Source: Streptomyces humidus (GTDB taxonomy: Bacteria > Actinomycetota > Actinomycetes > Streptomycetales > Streptomycetaceae). From it: DNA of 64,000 bases. Under the pieces are notes generated by a model, which worked only from the letters and a program-made list of their open reading frames with translations, had not been told where the DNA came from and made no database searches. A program made the translations under genes and the position numbers. Positions 9,056 to 17,965 of the stretch are shown in pieces (within the stretch, counting starts at the first letter, position 1; each line of letters begins with the position of its first letter). The DNA lies in contig NZ_BMTL01000027.1 in NCBI RefSeq assembly GCF_014649655.1, positions 62,001 to 126,000 on the forward strand. The letters run 5' to 3'.

Positions 9056-12000
9056 TCATCCGCCCGAGGTCAGGTGGGCTCCCGGGTCGGCCAGGCGTCC
9101 GGCGTTCGCCCGGTCGGCCAGCAGGCGCCGCACGGCGGGCGCGGGCATGCGGACCACCACCGGCTGCGGCAGCGTCACCTCCTGCACGGCCGTCGAGCCC
9201 CGCCCCGACACCCGGTCGGACACCTGGGCCACGACCCGTACGTCCAGCGTGAACTGCACCAGCACCGACTCGAACTTGGGCTTGTGCAGCGGCATGGAAC
9301 CGGCGCCGTTGGCGGTCGTGTCCGTTGCGCTGCCGACGCCCTCCGCGACCCCGAGGAGCTGGTTCAACCGGAACTCGTCGGCATTCAGGACACCCGCGCC
9401 GAACAGACCGCGTGCCGACCTGCCGTGCTCGTTCGCCTGCTGGCCGTCGCCCCCGGTCGGGCGCGGCGCGTCCAGCCCGCTCTGCGCGACGGTCTCGAAC
9501 GTCATCTTGTCGCCCACCCCCAGCACCCGGCCGCCGCGCAGCCGGGCGTGCAGAGAGGTGTGCAGGTCCTGGCCGGACGCGCCGGTCGCGTGCACCGGCG
9601 GGAGGTCCACGCCCGCGGCGGTCAGCAGCGGCAGCGCCGCGATGAGCCACTCCGTGGAGACGGCCTCGCGCAGCAGATGGAAGGCAGCCTCTCCGCCGGT
9701 GCGGAAGCGTGCGCTCCCGCCCGCCCGCCGCACCGCGTCGTCCACGGCCTGCTGTACCCGGGGCGTGCCCTGGAACCCGTTGACCTGCGCCTCCATCGGC
9801 AGCCGCACCCCACCCCCGCGCCAGGCGCCGAGCCGGTCGGCGCCGCCCTCCGAGGCGTCGAACCCGCGCCTGCCGGCCTGCCGGGACGGCACGGGAACGA
9901 GCTCCGCGAGAGCGCGCAGGTCCGCGGTGAGGACGCGATGGGTGAGCTGCAGACCGTCCAGCTCGGCCAGGGCCACCCGGCGGTCGCCCTCGAAGATCTC
10001 CAGGCGCGCCGCCATGGGAAGGCTCATCCGGGCCGACGGCGCGGACGCCGCCTCGGCGACGGTCTTCACCCCCGTCTGGGCCCGCCCGACGTTCACCGAG
10101 CGCCGCGAGTCGCTCGCCGACACGCCGAGGCCCGCGGCCGCGCCGACGCCCTTCAGCTGCCCCGCGCCGCCGTCGGGCTTCCCCGAGCCCGCCAGCACGC
10201 CCTCCACGCCCCGGCTGTCGCTCTCGTCATGGGCGGCCGCCCGCTGAGCGGCGGCGGAGGTGATGTACTCCATGTCCCGGCCGTCGGACGCCGTCTGCGC
10301 GTACCTGCCCCGACCGGTCCGGCGGACGCTGAACACCGCCCGGTAGGGCCGCTTGCGGCCGTCGAACAACTCGACGCCCACACCGCCGTCCATCGCGCTC
10401 GACAGCAGGCCCGCGGAGCCGTCCCGGTCGAGCACCCGCAGCAGCCGCTGCACGTTGTCGTGGCGGTCCGTCAGCCGGGTCCGCGGCAGCAGGCCGTCGG
10501 CGAGGGGCGCGCCGAGCCTGCCGCGGACCGCCTCCAGCAGGGGCACGAAGTCGGGGAGGTCCTCGATCATGCCGAAGCCGAGCGGCAGTCTCCGGGGCAG
10601 CCCGGGGGCGGGGGCCGGCGACGGCCTCTCGGCCCCCTTCGCGGAACTTTCCGTCCCTTCCCCCTCGGTTTCACGCGTCCGCGTGGCCCGCGAGGGCTCG
10701 CCGCTCTTCCCGGCGGCCGCCCTGCCGCCCGTGCCGGAGACCGCGTCCTCGCGCCGCTCCTCGCCGGGCACGGTCAGCCCGGCCGCCCGCACCTGGTCCG
10801 CGGTGAGCCACACGGACACGGCCGCCGGCGCCGTGCGACCGCCGCGGGCCACGTACGGGCCGCCCCCGGTCACCTTGACCTCGGCGACCATCCGCACCAC
10901 CAGATCGCACTGGACGAGGTGGAGAGCGCTCTTGCGGGAGGTGTGGGCGTTGCGTTCCACGGTGCCGACGAGGGTGTGCGCCGCGGTGTCCCCGGCGCCC
11001 AGGGTGCGGCCGGCCGCGACCCCCTCGGCGAGCCGCCACTCGGAGCCGTTCTCCAACCCCGTCAGCCCGCCCTGCACCGTGGTGTTCCGGCTCCTGCCCT
11101 CCTGGCCGGTGACCTGGTGCCCGCCCAGCACGAACGTCTCGGTGCCCGCCCCGGCGCCCTGGTGCACGATCCGCGGGGCGGTCAGCGCGAACCGGACGCC
11201 GACCGCGCCGTTCAGCTCGGCCGCGCGCCGCGCGTACCGCAGGCCGGACACCACCCAGCCCGCGGACACCGCCTGCCGCAGCGCCGCCGTCACGGCCTGC
11301 GGACCGAACCGCTCCTCGATCGCGAGCCGGGGCGCGAGCCCCTCCGTCTCCAGTGCCCTGTCCCTGCGCGGCCGCCCCGCGGGATCCCGCTCGTTCCGTG
11401 CCGCGGCCCGTGCCAGCAGGTCGAACGCCAGCTCCCGCACGGGCCGTCCGTCGCCGACGGTCTCCACCAGCGTCCAGTCGCGCAGGCCCCCGCCGCCCAG
11501 CTGCGCGGGAGCCAGGCCGGCCAGGTCGCCGATGCCCGCCGCGCCGAAGTCGGCGTTCCCGGGGTGGTGTCGCGCCCTGCGGGAGGCGGTGCCGGTGTCC
11601 AGCCGCTGCTTGCCGGCGTCGTCCAGGGTGAACGCGGTCGGGGTGAGCAGCCGCACGTCCTGCGCGTCGAGCGGCAGCGTCTCGAGGTGCTCGGCCGTCG
11701 GCGTGTCCCGGCCCGGCGCGCCCGGCGTGAGGGCGCGGGCCGTCTTGCGCTGCCTGCTGGTCATGGTGACGCCCACGCTCAGACTCAGCGCCCCGCCGAA
11801 CACGCTCGCGCTCTCCGAGCCGTTGGTGAGGACGTCCGTGCGCAGGGTCGGGCCGGCCTGCCCGCGCCGGGTCGTCGTACGGCCCTTCTCGGCGCGCGCC
11901 GACAGCGTCAGCGCGCCGGGGATCAGCCGGAACTGCCCGAGGGCCATCCCGGCCACGGTCCGCGAACTCGCCCGCCCGCTCTGCACGTTGCCGGAGACGC

Positions 12001-14347
12001 TCGCGTGGGAGCGCACCAGCCAGTCCTCCCTGTCGCCGAGATAGCCGGTCTCCCGCAGCGAACCGGTGACCCTCAGCTGCACGTCGTGCGTGTGGAAGCG
12101 GGACTTGCGCCGCATCCGCACCCGGATGCCCGACGACAGCAACTGGTCCTTGTTGACGCGCAGGTTGGTCTCCGACAGGACGGTGACCAGCTCGCGGTAG
12201 TTGCGGCGCTGGACCTCGGCCTCCTCCGGGCCGGGCTCGCGCTCCCGCTCCTCCTCGCCGAAGGCGGGCAGATAGCCGGCCAGCCGGGGGTCGGTCGCGA
12301 AGAGCTCCCGCACGGCCCGCATCATGGGCTCGGTGTCCAGCCGGCTGATCGCCACGCTGGACCCCATCGCGCCGAAGGGCAGATGCCGTACGAGGTGCTC
12401 GGGCGCCAGGCCCGCGGCCCCCCGCTCCTGAGGTTCCGCACCGGCTCCGCCCCTGCCGTCGGCGTCCCGTGGCTCCGGCGACCCGTGCGTCCGCGGTGTC
12501 TCCTGCGCTCGGCCCTTCCCCTTGCCCTCGGTCTCCCCGGGGCCGCCGGAGTTCCCGGCGTCCGTGCCCGGCCGCAGCGGCCGCTTCACGAACTCGCCCG
12601 CGGTCACGCCGTCCGGCAACGGCAGGCCCAGCTCCTTGGCCTCGTCGGCGCGCAGACTGATCCACACCCGCATGGAATGGTGCGCGGTGCGGCCGCCGCC
12701 CCGCGCCCGGGTCAGGGGCGAGCTGGGACCGCTGCCCTCGACGGTGAACAGGACCGTGCCCAGATAGAGCACCTTCTCGCCGCGTACTTCCGCGCCCTGC
12801 CGGCTGGACACCGTCTGCTCGGCGACGCTGAACCGCGTCTGACGCGCACCGACCACCGGCATGACGGTGCCGCGCACGGCCGCGGCGTTGCCGAGGACGC
12901 CGAACCCCGCCGCCGGGCCGACGCCGAAAGCCCCGCCGCGGCCCTTGCCCGCGGTGTCCGTGACCGCGTGCTGGGTCTGCTGGTGGGTGCGCAACTGCGT
13001 CTTCCCGGTGCTCCAGCCCGGAGCCAGCCCGGTGATCGCGGCACGCATCCGGTAGGTGCCCGTGGTGCTGCCGTCCCGGCTGGTCAGATCCTCGCCGACC
13101 ACCCCTTCGCGCAGCAGCCGGGGCAGGTCCTCCAGCACCGTCGCGGTGGCGGTGGCCTCGTACAGCCTGGCCCGGCCGGGGGCGCCGGGCCAGGTCAGCG
13201 ACGGATGCAGCGCAGCGGCGACCGCGTCGAAGAGCCCGCCGCCGCCCTGGTGCGGGGCGGCGGTGTCCGCGACGGCGAGCGGGGCCATCGAGTCGGCCAG
13301 GGACACCGCCCGCGCGGTCGTGGCCTCCACCGGACGCGGCGGCGCAGACGCCCCGGCGGAGACCGGCACCAGATGCTCCACCGGCACGCGCATCGTGAGG
13401 GCGCCGGTCCCGCTGAAGCGCCGCGCCGCGCGCGTGCCCTCCTTGCTGAGACGCACGCCGTAGCGCACGCGGCGCGGCACCTCGACGGACCCCTTGTCGC
13501 TGCGCAGCACCCGGGGTTCGGCGACGGCGCGCTGGGTGCGCGAGTCCCGGGACGACTGGAACGGCTGGGCGTTGACGGTGGCCGCCGCTCCCGCCCAGAC
13601 GGCGGGCGCCACCGGGGCCAGCCCGAACGCGGTGAACGACAGGCCCTTGGAGGCGGAGGACCCCGCGCTGTGGGCCACGGCCGCCGCGGTCTGGTGCTGC
13701 ACGTCCACCTTGGTGGCCGCGCCCTCCGCGTCGGGGTTCGTGAGGGAGAAGACGCCGGGCCGGTCGTCGTCGGCGGGGGAGACGGTCACCGTGACGTCGT
13801 AGTGGTCCGTGCCCGGGGACCCGGAGACCGCGAAGGCCCGGCCGCGCCCGTAGAACGACTCGGGCCGCCCGGCGAGTTCCGCGGCGATCTCGGCGACGAC
13901 GCCGTCGCGGCGGCCCACGTGGGCGGCGAGGGTGTCCGTGACGAACTCGTGGCCGGTGAGGCCGTACGCCGTCGACAGCCCGCCCGCCTCCATGTACCGC
14001 AGATACGGCGGGAGTTCGAGGGCGTCGTCGTCGACCTCGGGGAGCGCGTCCAGCGCCGGCCGGGCGCCGCGGCCGGCGGCGGAGGAACCTGTCCGTCCGG
14101 CCGCGGACGTGCCGGTCCGGCCGGCTGGACCGGCCCCTCTGAGGGTCGCGACGGTGGCCGCGTTGCCCGCGGTCTGCTGCAGCCCCAGCAGGGGGTTCGG
14201 CTCACGGCCGGGTCCGGCCGCCCGGGGCCCACGGGGCGCCGGGGAGAACCGCTCGCGGGCACTGCCGTGACGGTCGCCGCCCGGCTGTTGTCGATCTCGC
14301 ACGCGCGTCAGCGTAGGGACGGACCGACCGGCCGGCGGCCGGTGCAC
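9056..14347 (-). CDS. Giant triple-module protein (1763 aa) with N-terminal LLxLQxxAGN motif
   Basis: Largest gene here. After a Pro/Arg-rich start comes LLGLQQTAGNAAT (about residues 53-65). This resembles the short N-terminal motif seen on many actinobacterial proteins, including DUF4157 proteins and cargo linked to extracellular contractile injection systems. By eye the rest forms three diverged ~590-residue modules. Equivalent blocks start near 165/745/1332. A strand followed by a V-x-V-W-[IL] type segment recurs near 527/1143/1693. There is no signal peptide, TM helix or recognisable C-terminal enzyme; charged low-complexity insertions occur near 585-640 and 1190-1240. Start GTG at 14345-14347 follows GGGAG; GTG at 14300-14302 is an alternative. 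It is probably monocistronic. Function unknown. Confidence 0.8.
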   Translation of the reverse strand: MHRPPAGRSVPTLTRVRDRQQPGGDRHGSARERFSPAPRGPRAAGPGREPNPLLGLQQTAGNAATVATLRGAGPAGRTGTSAAGRTGSSAAGRGARPALDALPEVDDDALELPPYLRYMEAGGLSTAYGLTGHEFVTDTLAAHVGRRDGVVAEIAAELAGRPESFYGRGRAFAVSGSPGTDHYDVTVTVSPADDDRPGVFSLTNPDAEGAATKVDVQHQTAAAVAHSAGSSASKGLSFTAFGLAPVAPAVWAGAAATVNAQPFQSSRDSRTQRAVAEPRVLRSDKGSVEVPRRVRYGVRLSKEGTRAARRFSGTGALTMRVPVEHLVPVSAGASAPPRPVEATTARAVSLADSMAPLAVADTAAPHQGGGGLFDAVAAALHPSLTWPGAPGRARLYEATATATVLEDLPRLLREGVVGEDLTSRDGSTTGTYRMRAAITGLAPGWSTGKTQLRTHQQTQHAVTDTAGKGRGGAFGVGPAAGFGVLGNAAAVRGTVMPVVGARQTRFSVAEQTVSSRQGAEVRGEKVLYLGTVLFTVEGSGPSSPLTRARGGGRTAHHSMRVWISLRADEAKELGLPLPDGVTAGEFVKRPLRPGTDAGNSGGPGETEGKGKGRAQETPRTHGSPEPRDADGRGGAGAEPQERGAAGLAPEHLVRHLPFGAMGSSVAISRLDTEPMMRAVRELFATDPRLAGYLPAFGEEEREREPGPEEAEVQRRNYRELVTVLSETNLRVNKDQLLSSGIRVRMRRKSRFHTHDVQLRVTGSLRETGYLGDREDWLVRSHASVSGNVQSGRASSRTVAGMALGQFRLIPGALTLSARAEKGRTTTRRGQAGPTLRTDVLTNGSESASVFGGALSLSVGVTMTSRQRKTARALTPGAPGRDTPTAEHLETLPLDAQDVRLLTPTAFTLDDAGKQRLDTGTASRRARHHPGNADFGAAGIGDLAGLAPAQLGGGGLRDWTLVETVGDGRPVRELAFDLLARAAARNERDPAGRPRRDRALETEGLAPRLAIEERFGPQAVTAALRQAVSAGWVVSGLRYARRAAELNGAVGVRFALTAPRIVHQGAGAGTETFVLGGHQVTGQEGRSRNTTVQGGLTGLENGSEWRLAEGVAAGRTLGAGDTAAHTLVGTVERNAHTSRKSALHLVQCDLVVRMVAEVKVTGGGPYVARGGRTAPAAVSVWLTADQVRAAGLTVPGEERREDAVSGTGGRAAAGKSGEPSRATRTRETEGEGTESSAKGAERPSPAPAPGLPRRLPLGFGMIEDLPDFVPLLEAVRGRLGAPLADGLLPRTRLTDRHDNVQRLLRVLDRDGSAGLLSSAMDGGVGVELFDGRKRPYRAVFSVRRTGRGRYAQTASDGRDMEYITSAAAQRAAAHDESDSRGVEGVLAGSGKPDGGAGQLKGVGAAAGLGVSASDSRRSVNVGRAQTGVKTVAEAASAPSARMSLPMAARLEIFEGDRRVALAELDGLQLTHRVLTADLRALAELVPVPSRQAGRRGFDASEGGADRLGAWRGGGVRLPMEAQVNGFQGTPRVQQAVDDAVRRAGGSARFRTGGEAAFHLLREAVSTEWLIAALPLLTAAGVDLPPVHATGASGQDLHTSLHARLRGGRVLGVGDKMTFETVAQSGLDAPRPTGGDGQQANEHGRSARGLFGAGVLNADEFRLNQLLGVAEGVGSATDTTANGAGSMPLHKPKFESVLVQFTLDVRVVAQVSDRVSGRGSTAVQEVTLPQPVVVRMPAPAVRRLLADRANAGRLADPGAHLTSGG

Positions 14348-14410
14348 GAAGTGTTCAACTCCCGTACGTCCAGGCGTCGTCGACCCACTCCGCAGCGACG
14401 CCTGGACCGG

Positions 14411-15259
14411 TCAGCCGAACCTGATGTCGGCCTGGCCGAACACGCAGTTCACGCCGTCCGCCGTCGCGTCGAGCTTCTCGGGCTCGCCCCCGGTCACACC
14501 CCGGAACTTCTGGCAGGGCACGATCTCGCGGTCGGGGTCGCCCAGCACGGTGATGCCGCTCAGCCGGGCCGTGTCGCCGAAGTTGCCGTTGATCCCGACC
14601 AGTTCACCCCCGGGAGCGGTGGCCGTGACGTTCTCCAGCACGACGTCGCGCCGGAACTGCTTCGAGCAGTTGCCGCAGGAGCGCACGAGCTTGCCGAAGT
14701 CGGCCACCTCGAAGTTCCGCACGGTCAGCGTGCCGGCCCCGTTGAACTGGAACACCTTGTCCGCGGCCCGGGCGGCGCCACCGCCGTTGACGACGTACCT
14801 GGCGTCGGCCGACTCGCCGAGGAAGGTCGCGGCGTCCTCGCCGACGTCCTCCCAGAACACGTTCTCCAGGGTGCAGCCGCCCAGACAGTGGACGCCGTCC
14901 GCGGCGGGGGCGCCGAGGACGACGTTCTTCAGGACGGCGCCGTCGGCGAGTTCGAACAGCGGGTCCTGGCCCTCTTCCTGACCGTCCCCGGCCGGCGCGC
15001 CCGCTGCCGTGAACCGGGTCCGGCCCCCGTCGAAGACGCCGGTGACCCGTCGTGTCGCGGTGAGCTGCACCTCGCCGGCCGCCTGCGGCCCGGCGAGCAC
15101 CCGCACACCCGCCGCCGTGCCGCCCGCCTGCGGCCGGTCGGTCGCGAGAGCGGCCTGCGCCGCTATCGCGAGGCTCAGGACGCCGGCCGCGACCGCGGCG
15201 ATCAGCGGAGTTCTGTTCTGAGACCTGCGGTGCCCGGAGTGGGGAGAGCGAGCTGTCAC
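14411..15259 (-). CDS. Secreted pectate lyase, polysaccharide lyase family 3
   Basis: 282 residues. Residues ~15-40 form an N-terminal signal sequence with a Thr/Arg-rich n-region and Ala-rich core. The rest is a parallel beta-helix of PL3 type, which cleaves polygalacturonate by calcium-dependent beta-elimination. Diagnostic blocks are DGVHCLGGCTLENVFWEDVG, then DFGKLVRSCGNCSKQ near 185-200, and GINGNFGDTA. Cys pairs fit disulfides in a secreted enzyme. Start is GTG 15257-15259 with GGAAAGG about 12 nt upstream. It lies downstream of the protease gene on the same strand, but a strong hairpin between them argues for separate transcripts. Confidence 0.9.
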   Translation of the reverse strand: MTARSPHSGHRRSQNRTPLIAAVAAGVLSLAIAAQAALATDRPQAGGTAAGVRVLAGPQAAGEVQLTATRRVTGVFDGGRTRFTAAGAPAGDGQEEGQDPLFELADGAVLKNVVLGAPAADGVHCLGGCTLENVFWEDVGEDAATFLGESADARYVVNGGGAARAADKVFQFNGAGTLTVRNFEVADFGKLVRSCGNCSKQFRRDVVLENVTATAPGGELVGINGNFGDTARLSGITVLGDPDREIVPCQKFRGVTGGEPEKLDATADGVNCVFGQADIRFG

Positions 15260-15339
15260 GTGATCACCGCGCCTTTCCGAAAGCAGTCAGGACTGCATAC
15301 GGGCACCGCGGCACGGGTGTTCACCGGTACGGACGGGCC

Positions 15340-15380
15340 GGGCGGGGGTGGCCGCGCCCGACATGCGGCCACCCCCGCCC
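15340..15380 (-). terminator. Strong 16-bp hairpin between protease and pectate lyase genes
   Basis: Perfect 16-bp G/C stem (15340-15355 with 15365-15380) and a 9-nt loop. It lies 130 bp past the protease stop and 80 bp before the lyase start, so it most likely ends the protease transcript. Confidence 0.6.
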
Positions 15381-15511
15381 CTGTGATCCGGGCGCTCCCG
15401 GGCCCCGAGCGAATGTCTCGGGGAGGAGGGCCGGAGGCGTCCCGGAGGTGTGCTCCGCCGGCCGTGCGAACCGCGGTCCGGGCGTCGCACCGCGGGGACG
15501 GCGGTTCGAGC

Positions 15512-16717
15512 TCAGTAGGTGTGCAGGGTGAGTCCGTAGCGGCCGAGGATCTCGTTGACCGGCTGGAACCAGGTCTCGCCGCCGGAGGAGCAGTTGCCCC
15601 AGCCGCCGGAGGTGACGCCCTGTGCCTGGTCCCCGCTGATGAACGAGCCGCCGGAGTCGCCGCCTTCGGCGCAGACGCTCGTCTTCGTCATCTGGTGCAC
15701 GGCGCCCTGGCTGTAGTTGACGGTCTCGTTCTTCGCGAGCACCGTCCCGCAGTGCCAGTGGGTGGTCGACCCGGAGCGGCAGACGGAGGAACCCACGGGC
15801 GCCTCGGCGGAACCGCGCACCAACTGGTCGGGGACCGTGCCCCAGCCGAGCACGACCGGCACGGTCCACCAGCCGCTGCCCACGCTCACCCAGGCGTAGT
15901 CGTTGTCGGGGAACGAGGAGCCCCGGAACTCGCCGACGTACGAGCCGTCCCAGCCCCGGACGCCCGCGCCGGCGCCGCCGCAGTGGCCGGCGGTGACGAA
16001 CCCGCCGTAGACCGAGAAGCCTATGGAGCAGCGGACGTTGCCGGTGTAATAGGGGTCGCCGCCGACCGTGCCGGCCGCGAAGGTGCGCGGGGTCGCCGCG
16101 ACGGTCTCGACGGAGACGGGAGCGGTGGCGCGGGCCTGCGCGAGGAAGCGCCGGACATCGTTGTCGTCGCGCCGGTCGCGGAGGACCGTGATCACGACGC
16201 TGTTCGCCGCCGGGTCGACGTGCCAGCTCGCCACCGCGGCGGGCGCGGTGAGCCGGTCGACGCGTGACTTGGCCGCGTCCAGCGTCCGCGCGCTGTGCTG
16301 GACGACGCGGACCACGGCTCCCGCGGAGCCGATCGCCGCGCGCGTGGCCTGCGACGCCCGCGAGGTGACGGCCACCGTCAGACGGCCGTCGGCGGCGTCG
16401 AACCACGACCCGGCGTACGCGGGGCCCGCCGTGCGGCGCGCCTCCGGTTCGAGCGAGGCGGCATCTCGCTCGGCCCGCAGCCGGGCGCTCGCCTGACGCT
16501 CGGTGAGCCCGAACTGCTGCCGCATGGCCCGCAACAGGCCTGCGGAGACGGGAGCCGCATCGCCGACGGCGGAGCCGGGCGCGTGGGAGGAGGAGTGTGT
16601 GGCGGGCGGGGCCGAGGCCTCGCCGCTCGCCGCCGCGGGGGAGATGCCCGCGCCGACGAGCCCGCCCAGGGTCAGCAGTGCGGCCAGACAGAGGCGGCCG
16701 GACCTTGTGCGTCTCAT
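15512..16717 (-). CDS. Secreted streptogrisin-type serine protease with propeptide (S1 family)
   Basis: 401 residues: Tat/Sec-like signal (RRTRSGRL, then a hydrophobic core to ~residue 30), an alpha-lytic-type propeptide (~65-210), and the mature chymotrypsin-fold domain from about residue 215. The triad is H245 (TAGHC), D273 (within DNDYA) and S355 (GGDSGG). Paired cysteines flank H245 and S355. Extracellular proteolysis is expected after autocatalytic removal of the propeptide. The ATG at 16715-16717 was chosen because a longer ORF to 16780 would overlap the GGAAC repeats. Upstream are a promoter, a LacI-type palindrome and three 11-bp repeats. Confidence 0.93.
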   Translation of the reverse strand: MRRTRSGRLCLAALLTLGGLVGAGISPAAASGEASAPPATHSSSHAPGSAVGDAAPVSAGLLRAMRQQFGLTERQASARLRAERDAASLEPEARRTAGPAYAGSWFDAADGRLTVAVTSRASQATRAAIGSAGAVVRVVQHSARTLDAAKSRVDRLTAPAAVASWHVDPAANSVVITVLRDRRDDNDVRRFLAQARATAPVSVETVAATPRTFAAGTVGGDPYYTGNVRCSIGFSVYGGFVTAGHCGGAGAGVRGWDGSYVGEFRGSSFPDNDYAWVSVGSGWWTVPVVLGWGTVPDQLVRGSAEAPVGSSVCRSGSTTHWHCGTVLAKNETVNYSQGAVHQMTKTSVCAEGGDSGGSFISGDQAQGVTSGGWGNCSSGGETWFQPVNEILGRYGLTLHTY

Positions 16718-16751
16718 GGGAGTTGCCCTTCGTCGTTCCAGGAGTGGGGGT

Positions 16752-16778
16752 GGAACAGGGGCGGAACAAGGGTGGAAC
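16752..16778 (-). promoter_or_regulatory. Three 11-bp direct repeats (GTTCC-[A/G]-CCC-C type)
   Basis: On the minus strand GTTCC recurs three times at exactly 11-bp spacing (plus-strand GGAAC at 16752, 16763 and 16774), each followed by A/G then C-rich sequence. The array lies 35-61 bp upstream of the protease ATG. The 11-nt period is that of Streptomyces PhoP direct-repeat units and of SARP boxes. The units resemble but do not match the PHO consensus (GTTCACC). Confidence 0.5.
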
Positions 16779-16785
16779 ACATGCG

Positions 16786-16799
16786 TGAGAGCGCTCTCA
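16786..16799. promoter_or_regulatory. LacI-family (CebR-like) operator palindrome
   Basis: TGAGAGCGCTCTCA is a perfect 14-bp palindrome with the GAGCGCTC core of CebR-type LacI operators (consensus TGGGAGCGCTCCCA in Streptomyces). It sits just downstream of the predicted protease promoter, where a repressor would act as a roadblock. No LacI gene is in the window. Confidence 0.65.
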
Positions 16800-16820
16800 G
16801 GTGGGGCGGGCAGAGCTTAT

Positions 16821-16848
16821 TCCTTACTGAGTGTCAGGTCTATGCCAA
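16821..16848 (-). promoter_or_regulatory. Predicted protease promoter
   Basis: Minus-strand TTGGCA (16843-16848), a 16-bp spacer and TAAGGA (16821-16826) in a locally AT-rich patch. Transcription would start a few bases before the operator at 16786-16799. Confidence 0.4.
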
Positions 16849-16903
16849 TGCGGAGACGGGTTTCGGACGCAGCCCGCCGCTCGCCGCCCCGTACCCTTTC
16901 CGG

Positions 16904-17860
16904 GTGCCGTCCTCCCGCCTGCAACGTGTCGCCGTCCTCGTGCTCGAAGGGGCGAAGCCGCTCGACGTCGGCATCCCCGCGCAGGTCTTCTCGACCCGCG
17001 CGAGCATGCCGTACGAGGTGCGGGTGTGCGGCGCGGCGCCCGGCCTGGTGACGGGCGGCGACGGCCTGTCCTACCACGTCGCCCACGGGCTCGAGGCGCT
17101 CGCCTGGGCCGACGTCGTCTTCGTCCCCGGCTACCGCCACCCCGACCGGGACGCCCCGCCGCGGGCGGTCGTCGACGCGCTGCGCGCCGCCCATGAGCGG
17201 GGCGCCCGGCTCGCCGCCATCTCGACCGGCGCCTTCGCGCTCGCCGCCACGGGCCTGCTCGACGGCAGACGCGCCACGACCCACTGGCACTACACGCGGG
17301 CGCTGGCGGCCGGACACCCGCACGTCCGGGTCGACGAGAACGTCCTCTTCGTCGACGAGGGCAGTGTGCTGACCTCGGCCGGCGCCGCTTCCGGCATCGA
17401 CCTGTGCCTGCACGTCCTGCGCCGCGACCTCGGCGTGGCCGCCTCCAACCACGCGGCCCGGCGGCTGGTCGCGGCCCCCTACCGCAGCGGCGGCCAGGCG
17501 CAGTACGTGCCGCGCAGCGTGCCGGAGCCGCTCGGCGAGCGATTCGCCGCCACCCGCGAGTGGGCGCTGCACCACCTCGACGAGCCCCTCACCCTGGAGA
17601 CCCTGGCCCGGCACGCGGCCGTCTCGGAACGCACCCTGTCGCGGCGCTTCGTCGAGGACACCGGATACACCCCCATGCAGTGGGTGATGCGCGCCCGCAT
17701 CGACCGGGCGCGTGAGCTGCTGGAGCGCTCCGAGCGCGGCGTCGAGCAGATCGCGGGCGACGTGGGCCTCGGCACCGGCGCGAACCTGAGGGCGCACTTC
17801 CAGCAGATCCTCGGCACCACGCCGAGCGAGTACCGGCGCACGTTCACCCGCGGCGAGTAG
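16904..17860 (+). CDS. GlxA-family transcriptional regulator (DJ-1/PfpI plus AraC HTH)
   Basis: 318 residues. Residues ~5-170 are a DJ-1/PfpI-like domain (VAVLVLEGAKPLDVGIPAQVF at the start, then a VFVPGY strand and an AISTGAFALAATGLLDGR segment). Residues ~220-310 hold the paired AraC helix-turn-helix (AAVSERTLSRRFVEDTGYTP, then IAGDVGLGTGANLRAHF). The position after ISTG is Ala rather than the catalytic Cys of true peptidases, as usual in this regulator class. The GTG at 16904-16906 fits the domain start, although its ribosome site is weak. It diverges from the protease gene, so it may control it. Confidence 0.85.
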   Translation: MPSSRLQRVAVLVLEGAKPLDVGIPAQVFSTRASMPYEVRVCGAAPGLVTGGDGLSYHVAHGLEALAWADVVFVPGYRHPDRDAPPRAVVDALRAAHERGARLAAISTGAFALAATGLLDGRRATTHWHYTRALAAGHPHVRVDENVLFVDEGSVLTSAGAASGIDLCLHVLRRDLGVAASNHAARRLVAAPYRSGGQAQYVPRSVPEPLGERFAATREWALHHLDEPLTLETLARHAAVSERTLSRRFVEDTGYTPMQWVMRARIDRARELLERSERGVEQIAGDVGLGTGANLRAHFQQILGTTPSEYRRTFTRGE

Positions 17861-17965
17861 CCGCGACCGGCGGTTGGCGGGATCCTTGCGAACCATGGCG
17901 CTCACGCCCGGGTCACCCGCGGGCGCGGCGCGCGAGGCTGGTGACGAACCGAAGGGACATCACTC

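Noticed and set aside
9056..9400. C-terminal toxin domain on the giant protein
   Set aside because: The last ~115 residues match the repeated module, not a nuclease, deaminase or ADP-ribosyltransferase pattern.
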